Shown here piece after piece: positions 1 through 7,700 of a stretch of DNA of 57,817 bases (positions are counted from its first letter, which is position 1; every line of letters begins with the position of its first letter). Made by a program: the position numbers and the translations under genes. Location: contig JANQDZ010000069.1 of assembly GCA_028278645.1 (NCBI GenBank), forward strand, positions 1 to 57,817, written 5' to 3'. The notes below the pieces were generated by a model that saw only the letters and a program-made list of their open reading frames with translations, had not been told where the DNA came from and did no database searches. The stretch is from Longimicrobiales bacterium (lineage in GTDB: Bacteria; Gemmatimonadota; Gemmatimonadetes; Longimicrobiales; Gaopeijiaceae).

Positions 1-996
1 GGCTTCGACGTCCTCGGCCACGAGGAGGTCGGCCCGCCTTCCCGGTGCGATACCACCCCGATCGAGCATCCGGAAATGGTCGGCCGGGTTGAGGGTTGCC
101 ATGCGGATGGCCTCCACCGGTGGGATCCCGCTCTTGATGACCTTCCGGACCATGGCGTCGATTCCGCCCTCATCCAACAGGTCCGGGGGTTGGCGGTCAT
201 CCGTACATAAAGCGACTCGACGGAGGTTCCGGGGGGTAAGGGCCGGGAGCAGGGTATCGAGGTTTCGGGCATTGGTGGCTTCGCGGAAAAAAACCGTCAT
301 CCCCCTCCGGATCCGCTCCAACGCTTCTTCCACTGAGATGCACTCGTGGTCCGAGGATGGGCCGCCGGCCACATAGGCGTTCAGCGCCTGGCCCCATACC
401 CCAGGTGCGTGGCCGTCAATCGGGTGACCGGAGAAGGCCCTCAGCTTCTCCCCTACCGCCGGATGCTCGTAGATGACCCCCGGGAAGTTCATCACTTCGG
501 CCAAGCCGATGACCCTGGGGTGATCCAGCAGGGGTACCAGGTCTTCTGCGGAGAGGTCGGCGCCGGCCGTCCCCATCGCCGTGGCGGGGACGCAGGAGGA
601 CGCCATGACGAAGACCGTGAGGGGAATCCCCTCGGAGGCCTCCAGCATGTACCGGATCCCCTCCAGGCCGTGGACGTTGGCGATCTCGTGAGGATCCGCC
701 ACCGCGGTGGTGGTTCCATGAGGGACCACCGCCCTGGCGAACTCAACGGGAGTCGCCAGGCTCGATTCGATGTGAACGTGTGCGTCGATGAAGCCCGGGA
801 GCAGGTAGCGGCCCTCCAGCTCCACTACCTCCGCGGCCGAATATCCGGGACCCAATCCTGCTACGAAACGGCCGCTCACCGCCACGTCTTCTTCGAGGAT
901 CTCTCCGGTGAACACGTCGACGATCCGACCACCCACAAACAGGACATCCGCCGGCGCGTCACCCCGAGCGACTTCGATAAGTGATGGTTTATCCAT
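1..996 (-). CDS. ade: Adenine deaminase (C-terminus beyond window)
   Basis: Amidohydrolase-superfamily enzyme that hydrolyses adenine to hypoxanthine and ammonia in purine salvage. The frame is open from an ATG at 996 down to base 1, giving 332 residues, so the C-terminal part is missing. Visible signatures are the metal-binding GFIDAHVHIESS strand, a HGTTT stretch followed by DPHEIANV, then SCVPAT, GLAEVMNFPGV, IDGHAPG and SDHE, in the order typical of adenine deaminase rather than dihydroorotase or imidazolonepropionase. Where relatives usually have IREG followed by a small-residue stretch, this copy has FFREATNARNL. It is divergently oriented from the pilS-like gene, with about 175 bp between them. 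The purine phosphorylase and nucleoside transporter near 45-47 kb fit the same salvage route. Confidence 0.9.
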   Translation of the reverse strand, partial: MDKPSLIEVARGDAPADVLFVGGRIVDVFTGEILEEDVAVSGRFVAGLGPGYSAAEVVELEGRYLLPGFIDAHVHIESSLATPVEFARAVVPHGTTTAVADPHEIANVHGLEGIRYMLEASEGIPLTVFVMASSCVPATAMGTAGADLSAEDLVPLLDHPRVIGLAEVMNFPGVIYEHPAVGEKLRAFSGHPIDGHAPGVWGQALNAYVAGGPSSDHECISVEEALERIRRGMTVFFREATNARNLDTLLPALTPRNLRRVALCTDDRQPPDLLDEGGIDAMVRKVIKSGIPPVEAIRMATLNPADHFRMLDRGGIAPGRRADLLVAEDVEA

Positions 997-1081
997 GATG
1001 TGGGAATCTGGGCTTGCCCCTCCCGGGAGGCCAGCTTTGCGGGGTTCCCACACACCGCTTGCATTTTGCCAAAGATCAGCA

Positions 1082-1110
1082 TTGCATGGTGCAACGATTT
1101 CGCATACACT
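1082..1110 (+). promoter_or_regulatory. Possible sigma-70 promoter for the pilS-like gene
   Basis: A -35-like TTGCAT (1082-1087) and a -10-like TACACT (1105-1110) are separated by 17 bp, which would start transcription near 1117, about 54 nt before the preferred start. A small palindrome, TTGCA-tgg-TGCAA, overlaps the -35. Both hexamers are imperfect, so this is a weak prediction. Confidence 0.28.
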
Positions 1111-1170
1111 GGAGAAACCGAGGTCACCGGACCTCTTTCCTACCCGCCCTCCTCAGGGAAAAGCCGCGTT

Positions 1171-2838
1171 TTGAGGCTTCAGCCAACCGAATTTCGGTTC
1201 AGTCTCCGAAGAGTAGATGTGCTCCGTTGGATATACCTGGCTCGTATTACCCTTGCTGCGGGGATTCTGGTGGCCGCCCTGGTGGTTTGGCGGTCGGCGG
1301 AGCCGGCCCATACGTTCACGGCCACCGTCCTCTTCGTGACCGCCCTCGGGCTGACGGGACTGTCCGTCTGGCACACCCATTTCCTGAAACGCAGGCCAAC
1401 GGACAACTTCGTCTATCTCCAGGTGATTTTTGACGCCCTCATCGTCACCGCCATCGTCCATATCACCGGAGGTGCCGACAGTCCCTTCGCGTTCCTCTAT
1501 ATCCTGGTGATCTCCTCAGGGGCGCTCCTCCTTCCCCTGCCGGGTGGGGTTCTGGTTGGGGTCCTGGCCTCGATTTTGTTCCTGGCCGATGCGATCTGGC
1601 TCCACCTGGACACCTTCCGGCCCGCCCTCTTCCTCCAGTTGGGGCTCTTTGCCACGGTGGCGCTGGTCACCGGCCTTCTTGGGGACCGAGTGCGGAGAGC
1701 GGGCCTGGCCTTGGGTCAAATGGAATCGGCTCTGCGGCAGCTTCAGCTGGATACGGGGGATATCCTGGCGAACATCGGGACCGGGGTAATGACGGTGGAC
1801 GACGGTGGGCGCCTCATGTATCTGAACCCGGCGGGAGAGGCGCTCCTGGGGCTGAGCTTCGACGACTGGAGGGGGCGGGAGGTTGTCGGGGCCATGGAGG
1901 AGGTCGCGCCCGGATTGGATTCGGTGCTGGAAGCATCCCTTTCCAAAGGGAAACCGGTGGCGAGGTTCAAGTGTGTGGCCGACCGGAACGGCTCAGAACT
2001 GGTCCTCGGAGTGAGCACCACCGTTCTAGATCGGGATACCGGGGGCGCTCCCTCGGTGACGGCCATCTTCCAGGATATTACCGGGCAGGAGCGGCTGAAC
2101 GTTTTGAACCGCCGAGCCGAACGCCTCGAAGCGGTGGCAGAGTTGAGTGCCTCCCTGGCCCACGAAATCAAAAATCCATTGGCCTCGATCCGAAGCGCCG
2201 TCGAGCAGCTCTCGAGCCCAGATCTCGTGGGTAGCGACCGCCAAGTCCTTCGCCGCCTTGTTGTCTCCGAGTCGGAGCGCCTCAGCCGGCTCCTCTCAGG
2301 ATTCATCGAGTTCTCGGTCCTCCGCATGGGGCGGTCGGGGCGGGTCGATCTCGCCGCGCTGGCCAGGGACTGTGCGACACTCGTCGGCAAACACCCTGAG
2401 CTGAAGGTGGGCGTGCGAATCCTCGAATCGGGATTGAACCGGGAGGTTGCGGTTCCGGGGGACGCGGACCTGCTCCACCGAGCCATTTTTAACCTCGTGT
2501 TGAACGCTGCCCAGTTCGCCGGCCCCGCGGGGATTGTACGGGTGACTCTAGAAGATCAGGAGGAGTGTGCAGGTATGGTCGGCGCCACGGTGAGGGCCCC
2601 GGTTTGCCTGAGGGTTTCGGACTCGGGACCCGGCGTGAGGCCCGAGGATCTCCCGCGGATTTTTGATCCGTTCTATACCAGCCGGACCGGTGGAAGCGGA
2701 CTGGGGTTGGCCGTGGTGCATAGGGCCGTGGAGGCCCATGAGGGTGCCGTATTGGTTGAAGAAGGTCCAGAAGGGGGCGCCGAGTTCAGGATCTTCCTTC
2801 CCGGCACCCTTCCTTCCGAGGAGGTGGAGGTATCGTGA
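1171..2838 (+). CDS. pilS: PilS-like membrane sensor histidine kinase
   Basis: Sensor kinase expected to phosphorylate the NtrC-type regulator that follows. The N-terminal half has about six hydrophobic segments beginning RVDVLRWIYLARI and a segment with ITGGADSPFAFLYIL, as in PilS proteins. A PAS-like region follows (DILANIGTGVMTVDD), then the dimerisation H-box SLAHEIKNPLASI, the N-box LVLNAAQ, and the G-boxes DSGPG and GGSGLGLAV. The frame is open upstream to an ATG at 1000, but that extension has no family resemblance. TTG at 1171 has AGGGAA about ten bases before it and gives a normal PilS N-terminus (555 aa). GTG at 1219 is another option. The stop overlaps the next start as GTGA, so the pair is translationally coupled. 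Calling it PilS rather than another NtrB-like kinase rests on the membrane domain and the pilin genes downstream. Confidence 0.85.
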   Translation: MRLQPTEFRFSLRRVDVLRWIYLARITLAAGILVAALVVWRSAEPAHTFTATVLFVTALGLTGLSVWHTHFLKRRPTDNFVYLQVIFDALIVTAIVHITGGADSPFAFLYILVISSGALLLPLPGGVLVGVLASILFLADAIWLHLDTFRPALFLQLGLFATVALVTGLLGDRVRRAGLALGQMESALRQLQLDTGDILANIGTGVMTVDDGGRLMYLNPAGEALLGLSFDDWRGREVVGAMEEVAPGLDSVLEASLSKGKPVARFKCVADRNGSELVLGVSTTVLDRDTGGAPSVTAIFQDITGQERLNVLNRRAERLEAVAELSASLAHEIKNPLASIRSAVEQLSSPDLVGSDRQVLRRLVVSESERLSRLLSGFIEFSVLRMGRSGRVDLAALARDCATLVGKHPELKVGVRILESGLNREVAVPGDADLLHRAIFNLVLNAAQFAGPAGIVRVTLEDQEECAGMVGATVRAPVCLRVSDSGPGVRPEDLPRIFDPFYTSRTGGSGLGLAVVHRAVEAHEGAVLVEEGPEGGAEFRIFLPGTLPSEEVEVS

Positions 2839-4205
2839 GTGCCCAAGGAGTGAAAATCCTCCTGGTCGATGACGAGACCGGGATTGTGGACTCTCTGCGC
2901 ATCCTGTTCAGGGGAGAGGGATACGAGGTTCTGACGGCTCTGGGTGGAGCCGAAGCTCTGGACGTCCTCTCCGGGGAGAAGCCTGATCTGGTGGTGACCG
3001 ATATCCGGATGCCGTCGGTCTCTGGGTTGGACGTTCTGGCCCGGTCACGAGAGATCGATCCGGAGGTCCCGGTGATCCTCATGACCGCCCAGGCCTCTCT
3101 TCAGTCGGCCGTGACCGCGGTGAACGAAGGTGCCTACTACTATCTGCAAAAACCGTTTGCGAACGACGACCTTCTGGCTATCTGCCGCAGGGCTTCCGAA
3201 GCAAGGGAACTTCGGGCCGAGAACCGGAAATTGAAGACGGAGATCAAGCGTCAGGTCAAACGGTCGAAAAACCGGCCCATAGGGAAGAACAAGGTCTTTC
3301 TGGAGGTTCTGGAGCTTGCTGAAACGGTGGCTCCTACCGGATCGACCATACTCCTGAGCGGCGAGAGCGGGACCGGAAAAGAGGTGATCGCGAAGTATGT
3401 CCATGGGCTTTCATCCCGGTCCGAGGGTCCGTTCTTCTCCATCAACTGCGGCGCGTTGCCCGAGAATCTGTTGGAGAGCGAGCTGTTCGGCCACGTGAAA
3501 GGTTCATTCACCGGCGCGGTGAAGGACAAGGAGGGCCTCCTGGTGGCGGCCGAAGGAGGCACGTTTTTCCTCGATGAGATCGGGGAAATGAGCCCCGCAC
3601 TCCAGGTGAAGCTCCTCCGAGCCCTCCAGGAACGGGAGGTCATTCCGGTGGGAGCCACTGAAGCGGTGTCCGTGGACGTCCGGGTGATCGCCGCCTCGAA
3701 CAGAGATTTGGAAGAGGAGATCAGAAGGGGTTCTTTCCGGAGCGATCTCTACTATCGATTGAACGTCATCGCGTTGCACCTGCCGCCTTTAAGGGAACGG
3801 CGAGAAGACATTCCGCTCCTGACGAAGCACTTCCTCGAGAAGGCCGCCCAGACGGCCGAGGTGGAACCGGCCTCCCTCTCGGAGGAGGCCATGCAGCCCC
3901 TGATGGCCTACGATTGGCCGGGGAACGTCCGAGAGTTGGAGAACGCTTTGGAGCGGGCCGCGGTTGTCGCGGGGGATTCGGAGATCGGGCCTGAGCACCT
4001 TCCCGAGCGTGTGCTGGAGGCTCCCACTCCCCAGTTGGTGTCGGATCGGCCCCTTCCCAATCCCGCTATGGAGGTAATCGAGCGAGCGTACATCGAGTGG
4101 GTCCTCCAGGCGGAAGGCGGGAACAAGAGCAAGGCGGCAGAGGTGCTGGGCATCGATCCTTCGACCTTATACCGAAAACTGCACCGATATGGGCTCACAG
4201 ACTGA
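2835..4205 (+). CDS. pilR: PilR-like sigma-54-dependent response regulator
   Basis: NtrC-family activator of sigma-54 promoters (456 aa). The receiver domain (about residues 4-120) is intact: LLVDDE acidic pocket, phospho-acceptor Asp in VVTDIRMP, and the Lys of LQKPF. The AAA+ domain (about 145-385) has Walker A GESGTGKE, a GAFTGA loop in the variant form GSFTGA, and Walker B TFFLDEIGEM. A Fis-type HTH ends the protein (NKSKAAEVLGIDPSTLYRKL). Its GTG start lies inside the stop of the kinase gene. A good sigma-54 promoter precedes the first pilin gene about 1 kb downstream, and this protein is its most obvious activator. The Ala-to-Ser change in the sigma-54 contact loop is known in natural family members and need not inactivate it. 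Confidence 0.9.
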   Translation: MSAQGVKILLVDDETGIVDSLRILFRGEGYEVLTALGGAEALDVLSGEKPDLVVTDIRMPSVSGLDVLARSREIDPEVPVILMTAQASLQSAVTAVNEGAYYYLQKPFANDDLLAICRRASEARELRAENRKLKTEIKRQVKRSKNRPIGKNKVFLEVLELAETVAPTGSTILLSGESGTGKEVIAKYVHGLSSRSEGPFFSINCGALPENLLESELFGHVKGSFTGAVKDKEGLLVAAEGGTFFLDEIGEMSPALQVKLLRALQEREVIPVGATEAVSVDVRVIAASNRDLEEEIRRGSFRSDLYYRLNVIALHLPPLRERREDIPLLTKHFLEKAAQTAEVEPASLSEEAMQPLMAYDWPGNVRELENALERAAVVAGDSEIGPEHLPERVLEAPTPQLVSDRPLPNPAMEVIERAYIEWVLQAEGGNKSKAAEVLGIDPSTLYRKLHRYGLTD

Positions 4206-5058
4206 CACTACCGGATCCCAGGGGGAACCAGGCCAAAAGGCCCGAACAGACCCCCTTCGACAGGCTGTGATCTTCCCCGGCCTTCCCCAGGAAACACTGC
4301 CTTGGGAAAAGGTGAATCTGTCGGTCGTGATTCCGGCCTTTAACGAGATTCAAACCGCCGAAACCCTCCTTCGTCGGGTACGGGAGGTCCCTCTGAATCT
4401 GGAGGTCATCGTTGTCGACGACGGCTCCACGGACGGGACGAGAGACCTTCTGCAGGAGCTGGAAAAGGAAGGTCTGATCGACGTTCTGGTTTTCCATGAG
4501 GTGAACAAGGGAAAGGGTGCGGCCCTCCAGACTGGATTCAAAAAGGCCACCGGGCACGTGACCGTGGTCCAGGACGCCGATCTGGAATACGACCCCTTTG
4601 AGTTCCCCCTCCTACTTCAACCGATCCTGTCGAAAAGGGCTGATGCCGTCTATGGGTCCAGGTTTCTGGGCGGGCCCCACCGGGTGCTCCTATTCTGGCA
4701 TTCCGTCGGAAACACCTTTCTTACCCTACTCAGCAACATGTTCACGGACCTGAACCTCACCGACATGGAGACCTGCTACAAAATGGTCCGGACCGACCTC
4801 CTCCAATCCCTCCCCCTCTCCGCTCGGAGGTTTGGCATCGAGCCAGAGCTCACGGCCAGGCTGGCCCAAGCCCATGCTCGGATCTATGAGCTTCCCATCA
4901 GCTACCACGGGAGGTCCTACGCTGAGGGAAAAAAAATCAACTGGAAAGACGGTGTTGCGGCCCTCTGGTACATTCTTCGCTCCAACCTTCTCTCCCCAAA
5001 AGCAAAACCCTGGACCCCCTCCGCTATCCCACCCTGGGAGGACGGCCGCACCCCCTGA
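4189..5058 (+). CDS. Family 2 glycosyltransferase (DPM1-like, soluble)
   Basis: GT-A-fold glycosyltransferase of the dolichol-phosphate-mannose-synthase-like group (289 aa). It shows LSVVIPAFNE, the nucleotide-binding VDDGSTDGT, the NKGKGAALQTG segment, the metal-binding Asp motif DADLEYDP, and the acceptor-side YGSRFLGG. No convincing membrane helix follows the catalytic domain, unlike many DPM1/ArnC relatives. The chosen ATG overlaps the end of the pilR-like gene by 17 bases and adds about 40 residues before the fold. In-frame GTG codons at 4267 and just before NLSVVIPAF are alternatives. It sits between the regulator and the pilin genes, so pilin or lipid-carrier glycosylation is a reasonable guess, but the sugar donor and acceptor cannot be read from the sequence. 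Confidence 0.85.
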   Translation: MGSQTDTTGSQGEPGQKARTDPLRQAVIFPGLPQETLPWEKVNLSVVIPAFNEIQTAETLLRRVREVPLNLEVIVVDDGSTDGTRDLLQELEKEGLIDVLVFHEVNKGKGAALQTGFKKATGHVTVVQDADLEYDPFEFPLLLQPILSKRADAVYGSRFLGGPHRVLLFWHSVGNTFLTLLSNMFTDLNLTDMETCYKMVRTDLLQSLPLSARRFGIEPELTARLAQAHARIYELPISYHGRSYAEGKKINWKDGVAALWYILRSNLLSPKAKPWTPSAIPPWEDGRTP

Positions 5059-5126
5059 GTCCGCCAAATTGGCAGACTTCCCCTGGGAAATCCGTGCTTC
5101 GGGACCCTGGGCTTTTCGCCGTGAAT

Positions 5127-5148
5127 CTGCAAGGATTTTGCAGAATCC
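5127..5148. repeat. Overlapping inverted repeats upstream of the first pilin
   Basis: CTGCAA (5127-5132) and TTGCAG (5138-5143) form a 6-bp inverted repeat, and GGATT (5133-5137) with AATCC (5144-5148) forms a second that interleaves with it. The element is about 95 bp before the sigma-54 promoter, where an enhancer-type activator site would be expected. It could equally be an mRNA 3'-end hairpin of the glycosyltransferase gene. No poly-T tract follows directly. Confidence 0.3.
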
Positions 5149-5242
5149 AAGAGCTTCGACCCCGAGCTGGCCCGGCACCGAACCGGAGAAAGACCTTCTA
5201 AGTCTTTGTAATAAAATAACTTAACTTTTCTGTACCAACTCG

Positions 5243-5258
5243 CGGACCCGCTTTTGCA
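5243..5258 (+). promoter_or_regulatory. Sigma-54 promoter of the pilin gene
   Basis: GG at 5244-5245 and GC at 5256-5257 are exactly ten bases apart, the defining -24/-12 spacing, in the context cGGaccc...cttttGCat, which matches much of the TGGCAC-N5-TTGCA consensus. Transcription would start near 5269, leaving a leader of about 50 nt before the pilin ATG at 5319. Pilin genes activated by PilR through sigma-54 are well known, and a PilR-like protein is encoded just upstream. Confidence 0.72.
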
Positions 5259-5318
5259 TTTTCGCCTGGCCGGAAATGAAGGATGTTTCGTTTTCGAATC
5301 CAAACAGGAGGAACAACA

Positions 5319-5720
5319 ATGCGGGACAAGAAAGGTTTCACCCTCATCGAGCTGTTGATCGTGGTGGTGATCATCGGGATCCTGGCCGCCATCGCCATTC
5401 CGAAGTTCTCCCAAACCCGTGAGAAGGCCTACTTCTCCGCAATGAAGTCCGACCTCAAGAACCTGGCCACCGAGCAGGAACTCTGGTACGCTGACAACTA
5501 CGAGTACGCCTCCGACGTGACGGACTTGGAATTCTCCATGAGCAACGCCGTCACGGTGACGATCACCGCCGGTAACTCCACTGGTTGGGCTGCGACCGCT
5601 GCTCACGACGGGCTCGACGCTGCTGACGGATGTGGGATCTACTACGGGGATGCTACAGCGCCTGCACTCGGCGGAGCCGACCAGGCTGGTGAGATCAAGT
5701 GCACGGATGACGCTGGTTAA
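5319..5720 (+). CDS. pilA: Type IV major-type prepilin 1
   Basis: Type IV prepilin of 133 aa. A short basic leader, MRDKKG, precedes the processing site, then FTLIELLIVVVIIGILAA with Glu at mature position 5. Prepilin peptidase would cut after Gly6. The globular part is short (about 100 residues), contains two cysteines near its end (GCGIYYG and EIKC), and is acidic. The start at 5319 is set by AGGAGG at 5306-5311; an upstream in-frame ATG at 5283 would make a leader without a hydrophilic processing context. The next gene encodes a close relative. Short pilins with a C-terminal disulfide candidate resemble those of delta-proteobacterial and Gemmatimonadota-type pili. Confidence 0.93.
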   Translation: MRDKKGFTLIELLIVVVIIGILAAIAIPKFSQTREKAYFSAMKSDLKNLATEQELWYADNYEYASDVTDLEFSMSNAVTVTITAGNSTGWAATAAHDGLDAADGCGIYYGDATAPALGGADQAGEIKCTDDAG

Positions 5721-5733
5721 ACCCTGAGGCCGA

Positions 5734-5754
5734 TGCCTGCCACGCAGACAGGCA
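5734..5754 (+). repeat. Small hairpin after pilin 1
   Basis: TGCCTG (5734-5739) and CAGGCA (5749-5754) form a 6-bp inverted repeat just after the pilin stop codon. With the larger GC-rich hairpin that follows, it may protect the 3' end of the pilin mRNA. Confidence 0.35.
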
Positions 5755-5771
5755 ACGCCTAGACGGAGATC

Positions 5772-5810
5772 GGGGGGGCGTGGCCCGGAAACCACCGGGT
5801 GGCGCCCCCC
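5772..5810 (+). terminator. GC-rich hairpin between the two pilin genes
   Basis: A run of seven G then CG (5772-5780) pairs with CG then six C (5803-5810). The inner bases CCCGG and CCGGG extend the stem, leaving a small A-rich loop. It is followed by TCTCTT rather than a clean U-tract. It may act as a partial terminator or mRNA-stabilising hairpin giving unequal expression of the two pilins. Confidence 0.5.
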
Positions 5811-5863
5811 TCTCTTCCGAGGACCATCGAGAGGGCTGAAGACTGAGGACGGAGGAAGACACC

Positions 5864-6268
5864 ATGAAAACCGAAGAGCGGAAGGAGAGAGGGTTCACCC
5901 TGATCGAGCTCCTCATCGTGGTGGTGATCATCGGAATCCTGGCCGCCATCGCCCTTCCCAAGTTCAATTCCTCCCGTGAAAAAGCCTTCATCGCCTCAAT
6001 GGTCACGGACTTGAAGAACCTCGCCAATCATCAGGAAGTCTACCACACCGACAACCTCTCCTATGCCTCCGACGTGGCGGACCTCACGGAAATGGGCGTA
6101 TCGAGGGGTGTTACGATTACCATTAATGAAGCCGACAGCGGAGGCTGGGCCGCAACGGCGGTCCACGATGCGGTACCCGATAGTCAATGCGGAGTCTTCT
6201 TCGGGACTGCCTCGGCTGCCAACGGCTCTCCTGCCACCAATGCCGGGGTAATCGCCTGCGAGGAGTAA
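5864..6268 (+). CDS. Type IV prepilin 2 (paralogue of pilin 1)
   Basis: Second type IV prepilin, 134 aa. Leader MKTEERKERG, then FTLIELLIVVVIIGILAA, with Glu at +5. Outside the N-terminal helix it shares DLKNLA, YASDV, GWAAT, the HDA/HDG stretch and the C-terminal cysteine pair (QCGVFFG and VIACEE) with pilin 1, so the two arose by duplication and then diverged. ATG 5864 is preceded by GGAGGAA. A stable hairpin separates it from pilin 1, so expression of the second copy may be lower or independent. It could be a major pilin variant or an abundant minor pilin. Confidence 0.92.
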   Translation: MKTEERKERGFTLIELLIVVVIIGILAAIALPKFNSSREKAFIASMVTDLKNLANHQEVYHTDNLSYASDVADLTEMGVSRGVTITINEADSGGWAATAVHDAVPDSQCGVFFGTASAANGSPATNAGVIACEE

Positions 6269-6271
6269 ACC

Positions 6272-6298
6272 GAGGAAAACAGGGCCTTCCTCCCTTTT
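6272..6298 (+). terminator. Possible weak terminator after pilin 2
   Basis: GAGGAA (6272-6277) pairs with TTCCTC (6287-6292) across a nine-base loop and is followed by CCTTTTG. The stem is short and the T-run is only four bases. Confidence 0.35.
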
Positions 6299-6407
6299 GC
6301 CCATTGCCCTGATCCCTTCCGGAAGCAACTTTGTTTCCAGTCTTGAATCTTTCGAAGCAGGGGACGAGAGCCGTCCCTTGGTTTTGCTTCGGGACCCGCT
6401 CCGGCCC

Positions 6408-7700
6408 ATGGCATCCAAAACCCCACTACGACGGCAACTCCTATTCGCGTTCGGGATCCTGTTTGCGGGGGGGATCTTCCTGGCCTCGGCCAGCCTCGCG
6501 TTCTATCTCCCGAGCCTGGATTCGCCGCGGGATGTCACGATCTACATTACGGTTCTCCTCCTGGCCGAGCTGGTGGTGATCTTTGTCATCGGGAGGCTCA
6601 CGCTGGGCCGGAGTCTTTTTGAGCCCCTGGACCGTCTGGTCGAAGATGTCAGGACCATGGCCTCCGGGGCTTACGACCACCGGGTGCGGGCGGCGGCCTC
6701 CCAGGAACTTCAAGCCGTGGCCGACAGCGTGAACGCCATGGCGGAACGGCTCATTCACGATCAGACCGCCCTTTCCCAGAATGTTGCCTCGCTGGATGAG
6801 ACCAACAAAGCGTTGGTCGAGGCCAGGGCTCAGGTCGTCAGGGCCGCCCGACTGGCGTCCACCGGCACCCTGGCTTCCGGTATTGCCCATGAGCTCGGAA
6901 ATCCCCTCGGTGCACTCCTGGCCTATGTCGACGTGGCCAGATCCCGGGCCGAAGCGGAGGGGGATGAGACCGACCTTCTGGACTCCGTTAGGGAGGAGGC
7001 CATCCGGATCGATCGAATCATCCGGAGCCTCCTGGACTTCGCCAGATCGAAGGACACGGAAGCCGGGCCGGAACCCCCCTGGCCCGTTGTGGAACGGGTG
7101 AGAGGTTTGTTGGAAGCCCAGGGCCGCCTGGAAGGCGTGGATTGCACGTGGGAATGTAAGGGGGATGTACCCTCGGTTCTCATCGATCCTCAGCGTTTGG
7201 AGCAGGTCTTGGTGAACCTCCTCCTGAACGCTCTCGAGGCCATCGAAGATCTGGAAGAGAGGTCCATCGCTGTCACGCTTCTGGAGGAACCGGGGCCCGG
7301 CAACATGTTCCCGCGCCGACGACGGGGGGACCCCCCAGGGGTGAACTATGCCCACCGTCGCCGGATCGCGGCGGTGGAAAACCCGAGGGCCACCATCCCC
7401 CTTTCTGCGGCCGAACGGGTGGTCGTTCTCACGGTGGAAGACAACGGACCGGGCATCGCCCCTGAGAGGCTCGAGGAGATTTTTGACCCCTTCTTTACCA
7501 CCAAGGAACCGGGGAAAGGGACGGGGCTGGGTCTGGCGTTATCGGCTCAATTGGTAGAGGGTGTGGGGGGAGAGATTCTCGCTGGAAATCGAAAAGACGG
7601 CGGTGCCGTGTTCACGCTCAGACTGCCCGGGGTGGTTCATGGAGCGGCAGGACCCGGCGAAGGCTCTGAATCCGAGGCAACCGAAGGAGACGGTCAGTGA
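6408..7700 (+). CDS. HAMP-containing sensor histidine kinase
   Basis: Membrane sensor kinase of 430 aa from the ATG at 6408. Two hydrophobic segments near the N-terminus ([20 protein letters not shown] and a second after [17 protein letters not shown]) leave only a short outside loop. A HAMP linker follows ([23 protein letters not shown]), then H-box [15 protein letters not shown]-box [11 protein letters not shown]1 DNGPG and G2 GKGTGLGL. Between the N-box and G1 there is an arginine-rich insertion of roughly 40 residues ([16 protein letters not shown]) that most kinases lack. The frame is open back to a TTG at 6297, but the extra 37 residues have no recognisable content. The stop overlaps the next gene's GTG by four bases, so the kinase and the following regulator form a pair. 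Confidence 0.87.
   Translation: MASKTPLRRQLLFAFGILFAGGIFLASASLAFYLPSLDSPRDVTIYITVLLLAELVVIFVIGRLTLGRSLFEPLDRLVEDVRTMASGAYDHRVRAAASQELQAVADSVNAMAERLIHDQTALSQNVASLDETNKALVEARAQVVRAARLASTGTLASGIAHELGNPLGALLAYVDVARSRAEAEGDETDLLDSVREEAIRIDRIIRSLLDFARSKDTEAGPEPPWPVVERVRGLLEAQGRLEGVDCTWECKGDVPSVLIDPQRLEQVLVNLLLNALEAIEDLEERSIAVTLLEEPGPGNMFPRRRRGDPPGVNYAHRRRIAAVENPRATIPLSAAERVVVLTVEDNGPGIAPERLEEIFDPFFTTKEPGKGTGLGLALSAQLVEGVGGEILAGNRKDGGAVFTLRLPGVVHGAAGPGEGSESEATEGDGQ

Noticed and set aside
4917-5795. 292-codon antisense frame over the first pilin
   Set aside because: It covers the sigma-54 promoter and pilin gene on the other strand and has no recognisable motif.
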